A stretch of DNA of 14,751 nt, from positions 1 through 14,751 of the forward strand of contig CBDTYW010000072.1 in NCBI GenBank assembly GCA_965364735.1. Direction: 5' to 3'. The translations under genes and the position numbers were made by a program. Shown piece by piece: positions 1 to 7,245 of this stretch; position 1 is the first letter of the stretch, and every line of letters starts with the position of its first letter. The notes under the pieces were generated by a model. That model was not told the DNA's origin and made no database searches. It saw nothing but the letters and a program-made list of their open reading frames with translations. Source of the stretch: CBDTYW01 sp965364735 (lineage in GTDB: Bacteria > Actinomycetota > Nitriliruptoria > Nitriliruptorales > Nitriliruptoraceae).

Positions 1-69
1 CCCCCCCCGACGCCCACCCCGACGCCCACCCCGACGCCCACCCCGACGCCGACTTCGACGCCCGTTCCC
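1..69 (+). repeat. (Pro-Thr)n-coding tandem repeat at left edge
   Basis: A 12-base unit, ccgacgcccacc, is repeated about four times and then degenerates (ccgacttcgacgcccgtt). It encodes the PT linker of the beta-helix protein. It is similar to, but not identical with, the PT repeat at the right edge; the two share the stretch acgcccaccccgacgcc. Confidence 0.9.
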
Positions 70-1506
70 GGCAACGCGATCCGCATCCTGCCGACCGACG
101 ACGCTGGCAGCATCGTCAGCGCCGCCGCGTCCGGGACGACGTTCGTCCTGGCCGCGGGCACGCACCGCGGGTTCCGCGTCGTCGCGAAGGACGACATGCG
201 CTTCGTCGGCGAGGCCGGCACGGTCCTCAACGGCTCCAAGCTCCTTCCAGCGGCGAGCTGGAAGCTCAACACCGGACTCTGGTACGTCAACGGCCTCACC
301 CAGTCCGGCTTCGTGACAGACCCCGCGAAGCTCGACGGCAACGTCCTGCACGGTCGCCCGGAGATGTTGTGGGTGGGTGACGTCGCATGGGAGCCGGTTC
401 CCTCACGCGAGGCCCTGCGCCCCGCGACCTGGTACTGGGACGAGACCGCGAAGCGGGTCTGGATCTCGGTCAACCCGTCGACGCTGCCGGCGATGGAGTT
501 CGCCACCGTCCCCTACGCCTTCGAGGGCGAGTACACGGCCCGCGTCACCATCGAGCAGGTCACGATCGAGAAGTACGCGAGCCGCTCGTCCTACGGCGCG
601 CTCAACGGGCGTCAGTCCATCGACTGGGCCATCCGCAAGGTCACGGTCCGACGCAACCACGGTGGCGGCATTGGCGTCGGTCCGGGCATGTCGATCGCGA
701 ACAGCATCATCCACGACAACGGCCAGATCGGCATCGTCGGTCGCGGCGCGTACGTCGACGGCCCACGCGTCGGCGAGCGTCGCCCGATCACGATCCGCGA
801 CAACGTCGTGCGCGACAACGGCTTCCTGGACTACCTGACCTCGTTCGAGTCCGGCGGCATCAAGGTGCTCCAGGGCGACGGCGTCGTCATCACGAACAAC
901 CACCTCCACCACAACGATGGTGTCGGCGCGTGGTGCGACGGCGACTGCCAGACCACCACGATGACCCGCAACCTCGTCGAACGGAACTCCACGCGCGGCC
1001 TCATGGTCGAGCTGGCCCGCGGGCCGGCCCTCATCGCCAACAACGAGGTGCGCTTCAACGGCGAGGACGTCCTGCCGGACTACGACATCCGTGGCTCGCA
1101 GGTCTACGTCTCGAACTCGGAGCACGTCGAGGTTCGCGACAACGTCCTCCAGGGTGGCTGGAAGCTCGTCTGGCTCCGCGTCGACGGGTTCCGCACGCCG
1201 CAGGGCTCCGACATCTGGGTCCACGACAACACCATGGTCGCGGACCGAGCGAACTCGATCGGCCAGGGCCTCTACCGCAACGCCGACCCGGCCGCGTGGA
1301 CCAGCGGCACGAACCGCTTCCAGCGCAACACCTACGTGGTGTCGCGCGCAGACCTCCAAGCCTTCGCGTGGAACAACGGAACCATGACCTTCGACACGTG
1401 GCGAACAACCACGCCGAACGGCACCGGTGACGTCCTTCAGGTCGGTGGCACTGGCCCGGCTCACCCCGTCGGTGGGTGGTCAAGCTCCGTGGTCGGGGCG
1501 GCCTGA
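1..1506 (+). CDS. Right-handed parallel beta-helix protein, 5'-truncated, with N-terminal Pro-Thr linker
   Basis: The reading frame is open from the first base, so the start lies outside the window; 501 residues are visible. Residues 1-23 are a Pro-Thr linker (PTPTPT...STPVPG), and the missing part is probably a signal peptide plus more linker. From about residue 24 (IRILPTDDAGSIVSAAASGTTFVLAAGTH) the sequence has the usual opening of secreted beta-helix proteins. Then come repeated short rungs rich in Asn and Gly, such as IIHDNGQIGIVG, VVRDNGFLD, LHHNDGVGAW, EVRFNGED, NVLQGG and HDNTMV. These fit the NosD/PbH1-type beta-helix superfamily, which covers polysaccharide lyases, C5-epimerases and surface adhesins. 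I see no residues that decide between enzyme and adhesin, so substrate and activity are unassigned. It is presumably exported or surface-exposed. Its last 46 bases overlap the convergent membrane-protein gene. Family confidence is high; function is unknown. Confidence 0.85.
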   Translation, partial: PPPTPTPTPTPTPTPTPTSTPVPGNAIRILPTDDAGSIVSAAASGTTFVLAAGTHRGFRVVAKDDMRFVGEAGTVLNGSKLLPAASWKLNTGLWYVNGLTQSGFVTDPAKLDGNVLHGRPEMLWVGDVAWEPVPSREALRPATWYWDETAKRVWISVNPSTLPAMEFATVPYAFEGEYTARVTIEQVTIEKYASRSSYGALNGRQSIDWAIRKVTVRRNHGGGIGVGPGMSIANSIIHDNGQIGIVGRGAYVDGPRVGERRPITIRDNVVRDNGFLDYLTSFESGGIKVLQGDGVVITNNHLHHNDGVGAWCDGDCQTTTMTRNLVERNSTRGLMVELARGPALIANNEVRFNGEDVLPDYDIRGSQVYVSNSEHVEVRDNVLQGGWKLVWLRVDGFRTPQGSDIWVHDNTMVADRANSIGQGLYRNADPAAWTSGTNRFQRNTYVVSRADLQAFAWNNGTMTFDTWRTTTPNGTGDVLQVGGTGPAHPVGGWSSSVVGAA

Positions 1507-1910
1507 GCCGCGACGATCGCCATCAGCGCCCCGCTGATCAACGCCCCGATGAGCAGTCCTCGGTCACCCGCCACCACGGCGGTCCCGACGATGAAGCTCA
1601 TCGGGGCGATCAGCGTCAGGACGGCGAGCAGCGCGCGGACGCGCGCGCCGCGACGCGCTTCGACCCACGACAGGGCGGCCACCCACGCGAGCATCGGGAA
1701 GATGCTCACGAAGAGCCAGAACACGCTCGTCGTCACGAGCGTCAGGGCGAAGGACAACGCCCCGTCCGGCTGCTCGAGCGACGTCGCGGGAACCGCAAGG
1801 GCGACCGCGACGCCGATGATGCACGCAGGCCACAGCGCCCCGACGACGCGGAGCGCCTGGGAGACCGGGCCCGCGAGCGCCGCTTCGGTTGCCGGATCCT
1901 CGGTGTGCAT
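1461..1910 (-). CDS. Small four-helix membrane protein, translationally coupled to uvrB
   Basis: The protein is 149 residues with four hydrophobic segments at roughly residues 20-42, 52-77, 91-114 and 117-137, a short acidic N-terminus (MHTEDPATEAA) and a polar C-terminus. A basic stretch (EARRGARVR, about 84-92) before the third helix gives an orientation cue. The ATG at 1910-1908 overlaps the uvrB stop (TGA at 1912-1910) as TGATG, so translation is probably re-initiated from uvrB and no separate ribosome site is needed. I do not recognise the family, and nothing visible suggests catalysis or transport. The 3' end overlaps the convergent beta-helix gene by 46 bases. Reading-frame confidence comes from the overlap with uvrB and the clean transmembrane pattern. 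Confidence 0.75.
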   Translation of the reverse strand: MHTEDPATEAALAGPVSQALRVVGALWPACIIGVAVALAVPATSLEQPDGALSFALTLVTTSVFWLFVSIFPMLAWVAALSWVEARRGARVRALLAVLTLIAPMSFIVGTAVVAGDRGLLIGALISGALMAIVAAQAAPTTELDHPPTG

Positions 1911-3940
1911 CAGACCCCCGCGGCTTCCATGGCGGAGAGCTCGCGCTTGAGGTCCTTGAGCTCGTCGCGGAGCCGAGCCGCGTACTCGAACCGCAGCTCT
2001 GCGGCAGCCTCGTGCATCTCTTCGGTGAGCCGCTGGATCATGGCGCGCAGCTCGACGGTCGGCACCTGGCCGTCGCCGAGCACGAGCTCACGCACCGGCG
2101 TCGACTCGCCGTCATAGGCCTGGCCGGACTCCGCGGCGCGGGCCGCCGAGATGATGTCCGCGACCTTCTTGTTGACGCTGACCGGGTTGATCCCGTTCGC
2201 CTCGTTGTAGGCCTTCTGCTTCTCGCGCCGCCGAGACGTCTCCTCGAGCGCGATGCGCATCGAGTCCGTCTCGTTGTCGGCGTACATCACGACCTGGCCG
2301 TTGACGTTGCGAGCCGCGCGCCCGATCGTCTGGATCAGCGAGGTCTGAGACCGCAGGAACCCTTCCTTGTCCGCGTCGAGGATGGCGACCATCGACACCT
2401 CCGGGAGGTCGAGGCCCTCCCGGAGCAGGTTGATGCCCACGAGGACGTCGAACTCACCGAGACGGAGCTGCCGGAGGATGTCGACGCGCTCGACGGTGTT
2501 GATGTCGGAGTGGAGGTAGCGGACCTTCACGCCGTTGCCGAGCAGGTAGTCGGTCAGATCCTCCGCCATCTTCTTCGTCAGCGTCGTCACGAGGACCCGC
2601 TCGTTCACGGCGACCCGCTGACGGATGTCCTCCATGAGGGCGTCGATCTGGCCCTTCGTGGGTCGCACGATCACCTCGGGATCGATCAGCCCGGTCGGGC
2701 GGATGACCTGCTCGGCGATCGAGTCGGACTCGCGACGCTCGTACGGGCCGGGCGTCGCGGAGATGAACAACCGCTGGCCGATGCGGTCGAGGAACTCGTC
2801 GAACTTCAACGGGCGGTTGTCCATCGCGGAGGGCAGGCGGAAGCCGTGCTCGACCAGCGAGTCCTTGCGTGACCTGTCGCCCTCGTACATGCCGCCGACC
2901 TGCGGGATGGTGACGTGGGACTCGTCCATGAACACGACGAAGTCCGACGGGAAGTAGTCGAGCAGCGTGTACGCGGCCTCACCCGGCTCACGACCGTCGA
3001 AGTGCCGCGAGTAGTTCTCGATGCCGTTGCAGAACCCGAGCTCGCGGATCATCTCGAGGTCGTAGGCGGTGCGCATCCGCAGCCGCTGCGCCTCGAGCAT
3101 CTTGCCCTGCCGCTCGAACACCTCGAGCCGCTCGGCGAGCTCGACCTCGATCTGGGCGACGGCGCGCGCGGTGGTCTCGGCGTCCGTCACGTAGTGGGAA
3201 GCAGCGAGCAGCGAGACCTCCTCCAGCGGTGCAGACGTCTCCCCCGTGAGCGTGTCGACGCGGATGATCCGCTCCACCTCGTCGCCGAAGAACTCGATGC
3301 GCAGCGCCTCGTCGCGGTAGGCGGGGAAGACCTCGAGGGTGTCGCCGCGCACCCGGAACGTCCCGCGGATCAGGTTCAGGTCGTTGCGGGTGTACTGCTG
3401 TTCGACGAGCTGGCGGATCGCATGGTCGAGCCCGACCTCCTCGCCGACACGGAAGAACAACGAGTGCGCCTTGTAGCGCTCGGGTGAGCCGAGCCCGTAG
3501 ATGCACGAGACCGACGCGACCACCACGACGTCACGACGCGAGATCAGCGAAGCGGTCGCGCGGTGGCGGAGCTTCTCCACCTCGTCGTTGACCGACGAGT
3601 CCTTCTCGATGTAGGTGTCGCTCGAGGCGATGTACGCCTCCGGCTGGTAGTAGTCGTAGTAGGAGACGAAGTACTCGACCGCGTTGTCGGGCAGGAACTC
3701 CCGGAACTCGTTCGCGAGCTGCGCGGCGAGCGTCTTGTTCGGCGCCATGACGAGGCACGGTCGCTGGATCTGCTCGAGGACCTTGGCGGCGGTGAACGTC
3801 TTGCCCGTTCCTGTGGCGCCGAGCAGCGTCGTGGCGCGCTCACCGTCCCGGAACGCTCGGACGATCTCGGCGATCGCGGACGGCTGATCGCCAGCCGGCT
3901 CGAACGGGCTGACGACGCGGAAGGGGGTGTCGGTGCTCAT
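1910..3940 (-). CDS. uvrB: UvrABC excinuclease subunit B
   Basis: UvrB is the DNA-damage verification helicase of bacterial nucleotide excision repair: it is loaded by UvrA and then recruits UvrC for incision. The 676-residue product is full length. Walker A is GATGTGKT at residues 41-48. The beta-hairpin region that clamps DNA (VSYYDYYQPEAY...DTYIEKDSS) lies at about 93-125. The DEAD-box-type motif is DESH at 339-342, helicase motif V is GINLLREGLDLPE, and motif VI is GRAAR at 540-544. A C-terminal UVR motif (about 635-672, FEYAARLRDELKDLKREL) is the UvrC-interacting coiled coil. I chose ATG 3940 over an upstream GTG at 3970 because the protein then begins just before the conserved F-x-V-x-S-P-F-x-P-x-G-D-Q-P, and because a TANNNT box sits 7 nt upstream. 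The stop overlaps the next gene's start. Confidence 0.98.
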   Translation of the reverse strand: MSTDTPFRVVSPFEPAGDQPSAIAEIVRAFRDGERATTLLGATGTGKTFTAAKVLEQIQRPCLVMAPNKTLAAQLANEFREFLPDNAVEYFVSYYDYYQPEAYIASSDTYIEKDSSVNDEVEKLRHRATASLISRRDVVVVASVSCIYGLGSPERYKAHSLFFRVGEEVGLDHAIRQLVEQQYTRNDLNLIRGTFRVRGDTLEVFPAYRDEALRIEFFGDEVERIIRVDTLTGETSAPLEEVSLLAASHYVTDAETTARAVAQIEVELAERLEVFERQGKMLEAQRLRMRTAYDLEMIRELGFCNGIENYSRHFDGREPGEAAYTLLDYFPSDFVVFMDESHVTIPQVGGMYEGDRSRKDSLVEHGFRLPSAMDNRPLKFDEFLDRIGQRLFISATPGPYERRESDSIAEQVIRPTGLIDPEVIVRPTKGQIDALMEDIRQRVAVNERVLVTTLTKKMAEDLTDYLLGNGVKVRYLHSDINTVERVDILRQLRLGEFDVLVGINLLREGLDLPEVSMVAILDADKEGFLRSQTSLIQTIGRAARNVNGQVVMYADNETDSMRIALEETSRRREKQKAYNEANGINPVSVNKKVADIISAARAAESGQAYDGESTPVRELVLGDGQVPTVELRAMIQRLTEEMHEAAAELRFEYAARLRDELKDLKRELSAMEAAGV

Positions 3941-3993
3941 GCGCGCGAGGCTACCGCCGGCCTGTGACACGCCTGCCGCCTACCTTCGCGTCC
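3941..3993. promoter_or_regulatory. Divergent leaderless promoter region between uvrB and the M48 protease gene
   Basis: Only 53 bases separate the two ATGs. On the minus strand TAGCCT (3953-3948) is followed by exactly 7 nt and then the uvrB ATG (3940). On the plus strand TACCTT (3981-3986) is followed by exactly 7 nt and then ATG 3994. Both match the actinobacterial -10 consensus TANNNT at the distance that puts the transcription start on or next to the A of ATG. No Shine-Dalgarno sequence precedes either start, which agrees with leaderless mRNA. The -35 elements are weak. A near-palindromic tgtgaca (3963-3969) lies between the two boxes. I see no LexA-type (SOS) box, although the region is short enough for it to be missed if divergent. 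Confidence 0.65.
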
Positions 3994-5244
3994 ATGACTG
4001 AACCCTCGGCACGCCCCGATCGACGATGGTGGCTGCTCGCGTTGATCCTGCTCGCCGCCGGGGCGTGGGGCCTCCTCACGTTGCCACGGGCCCCGGCCGT
4101 CGTCGGGGGTGCGGTGCCCGAGGAGGCGTTCGACCCGGAGCTGTTGGCGTTCCTCGCGGACTACCGGCTTCCCGGCCGGCTCATCGCCCCGGTCGGGCTG
4201 CTGGTCCGGCTCGCGCTCCCGCTCGCGTTCGTCGTGACGAAGCCAGGACGGCGCGTCCTCGACCGGCTCGCCGGACCCCGCGACCACTCCCCTGCGCGGG
4301 CCGCGCTGGTTGCCGTCGTCATGTTGGGCGTCGCCGACCTGGTGCTCGCACCGATCAACTTCTGGTTCGGCCACGTCCGCGAGACCCGGTTCGGGTTCCG
4401 GACCGCCGGCCCGCTCGACTGGGTCCGCGACTTCGCCATCGCGGTCGGGATCCAGCTGATGATCGTCGCGGTCGGCGCGGCGCTCGTGGCGTGGGGGATC
4501 CGCCGCTGGCCGACGGACTGGCACTGGCGCGCGATGGCCGGCGGAGCGCTGCTCACGCTCCTCGGATCCATGGTGTGGCCGCTGCTCGTCACCCCCCTGT
4601 TCAACGCCACGGCTCCGCTGCCGGAGGGCGAGCTCCGCGATCGGATCGAGGCGCTCGTCGTCGTTGCCGGCTTCGACGCCTCGCTGCCGATCGAGGTCCT
4701 CGACACCTCGCGTCGGTCCACGCGCGTCAACGCCTTCGTGCTCGGCATCGGTCCGACGATGCGGGTGCAGGTCAACGACAACCTGCTGGCGGAGAACGAG
4801 GACCAGACGGTCGCGATCCTGGCCCACGAGCTCGTCCATGCCCGCAACGTCGACGCCTTGCGCGCCACCGTGCTCGGGGCTGCCGTCCTGCTGCCGGCGC
4901 TGCTGCTCATCCGACGATTCGTCGACGACGACCGCGTCAACCATCTCGTCGCGTCACGTTCCGCCAGCGATCCACGCCTCGTCGCAGCGGGCATCGCGCT
5001 CCTCGTCGTGCTGGAGTTCGTGGTCACCCCGATCGGCCTGGCGTTGTCGCGCGAGGTCGAGGCCGCCGCCGATCAGGGTGCGCTGGAGCTCGGCGCCGAC
5101 CCGGACGCCCAGGTTGCGCTGCACAGACGCTTCGTGATCGAGGAGTTCTCCTCCCCCGATCGCCCGGCCTGGGTCGAGATCTTCTTCGCCACCCACCCGT
5201 CGTCCGTCGAGCGGATCCGGCGCGCCGCGGCGTTCGCCTCATGA
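3994..5244 (+). CDS. Integral-membrane M48 metalloprotease, Ste24/CAAX-protease-like
   Basis: The product has 416 residues. The zinc site is HELVH at residues 278-282 (H278, E279, H282), and the third ligand is probably E356 in EVEAAAD, matching the family's ExxxD signature. The stretch before the zinc site (P-L-F-N...PLPEGELRDRIEAL, then STRVNAFVLGIGP) follows the layout of M48A Ste24 peptidases. Hydrophobic segments occur at about 12-28, 60-80, 104-122, 147-170, 182-200, 292-310 and 331-350. Bacterial members are thought to act in membrane-protein quality control; prenyl-protein processing is not expected here, so the substrate is unknown. ATG 3994 is preferred over GTG 3964 because it removes a non-conserved extension and fits a leaderless TANNNT box. 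Its stop overlaps the next start as ATGA, so the two genes are co-translated. Confidence 0.92.
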   Translation: MTEPSARPDRRWWLLALILLAAGAWGLLTLPRAPAVVGGAVPEEAFDPELLAFLADYRLPGRLIAPVGLLVRLALPLAFVVTKPGRRVLDRLAGPRDHSPARAALVAVVMLGVADLVLAPINFWFGHVRETRFGFRTAGPLDWVRDFAIAVGIQLMIVAVGAALVAWGIRRWPTDWHWRAMAGGALLTLLGSMVWPLLVTPLFNATAPLPEGELRDRIEALVVVAGFDASLPIEVLDTSRRSTRVNAFVLGIGPTMRVQVNDNLLAENEDQTVAILAHELVHARNVDALRATVLGAAVLLPALLLIRRFVDDDRVNHLVASRSASDPRLVAAGIALLVVLEFVVTPIGLALSREVEAAADQGALELGADPDAQVALHRRFVIEEFSSPDRPAWVEIFFATHPSSVERIRRAAAFAS

Positions 5245-5831
5245 CGGGCTGTTCACCAGAGGTCACGTGGCTGAGCTCCGGCACGTCGCGTCTACGTGTG
5301 CGGTGCGATGACCGCCTGCTCACGACCCGTGAAGTGCTCGTGGGCTGGCGCGACGACCCGGCGTTGCGCTCCACCTACTGGTCGGCCCTGGCCGCGCTCG
5401 GGGGAGCCGGCTGCTTCTGGGAGCACCCGCTGATTGACGCGCAGACCGTCGACGATCCCTATGAGTGCGTCGTGATCGCCACGTCGGAGCTCGCCCACGT
5501 CACCGCGAGCTTCGGTGCGTTCCGCAAGGTCGCCGCGGCCGGGACCGACGTCGTCGTCTTCCCCAACCGGTCCGGCTCCGCTCGGCTCATCGTCCCGCAC
5601 GAGCACGCCGTGGGAGCAGGCGACGGGCGCGACCTCATGTCCTTCCATCGCACCTCGCCGAACCCGCTGCTGCACACGTTCTGGTCGGCGATCGGCCGCG
5701 AGGTCCTCGATGCGATCGACCAGGACGCCCCGTTCCGGTGGCTGAGCACGCATGGGCTCGGCGTCCCGTGGCTGCACGTTCGGCTGGAAGCGTGGCCGAA
5801 GTACTTCACCCACGTGCCCTACCTGCGGTGA
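5241..5831 (+). CDS. Conserved protein of unknown function (DUF6940-like)
   Basis: The protein is 196 residues, soluble-looking, and has no signal peptide or membrane segment. Strong features are FWEHPLID (about 57-64), a central VVVFPNRSGSARLIVPHE, and a C-terminal block GLGVPWLHVRLEAWPKYF near residues 173-190. From memory this resembles a conserved family listed as DUF6940, but I cannot verify that. No catalytic motif is obvious; the invariant-looking His, Trp, Arg and Lys residues of the C-terminal block are the best candidates for a site. ATG 5241 overlaps the stop of the M48 protease gene (ATGA), so the two are translationally coupled and may work together. The gene ends 4 bases before the stop of the convergent MFS gene. 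Confidence 0.85.
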   Translation: MTGCSPEVTWLSSGTSRLRVRCDDRLLTTREVLVGWRDDPALRSTYWSALAALGGAGCFWEHPLIDAQTVDDPYECVVIATSELAHVTASFGAFRKVAAAGTDVVVFPNRSGSARLIVPHEHAVGAGDGRDLMSFHRTSPNPLLHTFWSAIGREVLDAIDQDAPFRWLSTHGLGVPWLHVRLEAWPKYFTHVPYLR

Positions 5832-5835
5832 CGGT

Positions 5836-7164
5836 TCAGGCGACCTCGTAGTCGTCGGCGACCTCGCCCGCAGGGATCCTCGAGCGCAGGAGCAGTCCGT
5901 AGGCCATGACGCCGAAGGCGATGACGCCGAACAGGACGAACGGGCCAGCGGGACGCCAGCCGTCGAACAGGACGCCACCGACGCCGAGGGCGATCATGAT
6001 CCCGATGCCGCCGAAGAGACCGAACATGCCGAGGACGGAGCCGCGGATGGAGAGCGGTGCCTGCTCCTGCACGAGGACCTGTGAGGTGATGACCGCGGAG
6101 ATCTGACCGACACCGATCAGCATGGCCACCGCGTAGCCGAGCGGCGCGAACGGGTTGTCGATCAGCAGCGCAGCGCAGTACCCGATCCCGGTGATGCCCA
6201 TCGACGCGATGACCGCGTCGACGCGGCCGATCTTGTCCGCGAGCAGTCCGGAGAGCGGGGCGATCAGCAGCGCGGGCCCGTTGGCCGCCGCGACCAGCAG
6301 GCCACCCTTCGCGAGCGCCTCGGAGGTTGACAACCCCAGGACGTTCTCGCCGTACTGGGTCCCCCAGAGGATGAGGAACGCGCCGACGAGCGCGAGGTCG
6401 GCGCGGGCGACGAAGGCCGCCGCGTAGGAGAAGCTCAGCCCCGGGCGCCTGCCCGCCTGCAGCCCGGTCTTCAGCAGCGTGACGATCGGGATGGAGTGCT
6501 CCGACGCCTGGTCCGGACGGCCCGGACGCAGCCCGAGCCACATGATCGTGGCGGTCATGAACGAGAGCCCCGCGACGATCATGTAGGTGACGCGCAACGC
6601 GGCGAGCTCTTCCATGCCGCCGTTGACGAAGACGTCCGGGAGCGCCAGGAGCAGCGTGAACGTGATGATCACCCCGACGCCGTTCGCGGCGCCCAGGATT
6701 CCGTTGCCCGCACCACGCGTCTCGTCGCGCACGTAGTCGGCGATGATCGTGGTGATCATCCCGGAGACCGACGCGATGCCGATGCCGGTGACGACGCGAG
6801 CGGCGACGAGCATGGCGGTGTTCGGGACGAACGGCGTGATGATCAGGCCGAGGCCGATCATCGAGTAGCCGAGCGCGGCGACGGGACGTCGTCCGATCCG
6901 GTCCGACCAGGCCCCTGAGACCGCGACGACGATGATCAGCGTGATCTCGCCGGCGACGCCGAGCAGTCCGGTGATCGAGCCCTGGTCCTCCTCGGCGATG
7001 CCGAGCAACGTCGTCAGCAGGGCCGCCTGGGCCCCCGGGACGAAGGTGAAGATCATGATCGACGAGAGCGCGAGCCAGTAGTAGGTCCGGATGTTGCGCT
7101 TCGAGGTGCCGTCGCTCAGGCGCAGCGGCCCGAACTTGTCCCCATCGTTGGTCGTTCCATGCAC
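5836..7164 (-). CDS. Major facilitator superfamily transporter
   Basis: The protein is 442 residues with about 12 hydrophobic segments in two halves. The loop between helices 2 and 3 carries the MFS signature GAWSDRIGRRPV, and the equivalent second-half loop has GLLADKIGRVDAV. The central loop around GLRPGRPDQASEHS is short. The signature and two-fold layout resemble drug:H+ antiporters and sugar or organic-acid carriers; the substrate cannot be read. I chose GTG 7164 because GGGAGG (7178-7173) lies 8 nt upstream; a more upstream GTG at 7224 would add 20 residues of low-complexity sequence and cover the operator-like repeats. In M. tuberculosis an MFS gene also neighbours uvrB, so the linkage may be old. 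It lies 81 bases downstream of the lipoprotein gene and probably has its own promoter. Confidence 0.93.
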   Translation of the reverse strand: MHGTTNDGDKFGPLRLSDGTSKRNIRTYYWLALSSIMIFTFVPGAQAALLTTLLGIAEEDQGSITGLLGVAGEITLIIVVAVSGAWSDRIGRRPVAALGYSMIGLGLIITPFVPNTAMLVAARVVTGIGIASVSGMITTIIADYVRDETRGAGNGILGAANGVGVIITFTLLLALPDVFVNGGMEELAALRVTYMIVAGLSFMTATIMWLGLRPGRPDQASEHSIPIVTLLKTGLQAGRRPGLSFSYAAAFVARADLALVGAFLILWGTQYGENVLGLSTSEALAKGGLLVAAANGPALLIAPLSGLLADKIGRVDAVIASMGITGIGYCAALLIDNPFAPLGYAVAMLIGVGQISAVITSQVLVQEQAPLSIRGSVLGMFGLFGGIGIMIALGVGGVLFDGWRPAGPFVLFGVIAFGVMAYGLLLRSRIPAGEVADDYEVA

Positions 7165-7245
7165 CGCAGCAGCCTCCCGAGCACCCGGCCCCGGACCGTA
7201 CCGCTCAACGGAACGTCGTTCCACAATCTTCGGAACGGTGTGCGA
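7165..7245 (-). promoter_or_regulatory. Candidate promoter and operator of the MFS gene
   Basis: The 81-base gap contains a perfect inverted repeat, GGAAC-GTC-GTTCC (7210-7222), followed by a third half-site, GGAAC (7233-7237), so that GTTCC and GGAAC are again opposed across a 10-base gap. On the minus strand TACGGT (7200-7195) can serve as a -10, with TGGAAC about 17 bases upstream as a weak -35; the palindrome would then cover the -35/spacer, a typical repressor position. Transcription would start near 7187, leaving a leader of about 23 nt that carries the GGGAGG ribosome site. No adjacent regulator gene of the usual TetR/MarR type is present. Confidence 0.4.

Noticed and set aside
1..69. 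CRISPR-like or satellite array
   Set aside because: The 12-base periodicity is a Pro-Thr codon repeat in frame with the beta-helix protein; there are no unique spacers.
1889..2872. Long plus-strand open frame opposite uvrB
   Set aside because: It has no motifs, and the composition is that of an antisense shadow; uvrB is unambiguous on the other strand.
3963..3969. SOS (LexA) box for uvrB
   Set aside because: The near-palindrome tgtgaca does not match the actinobacterial LexA consensus of the GAAC-N4-GTTC type.
3937..4944. Minus-strand open frame opposite the M48 gene, overlapping the uvrB start
   Set aside because: It is low-complexity charged sequence, and the plus strand has HEXXH and membrane helices.
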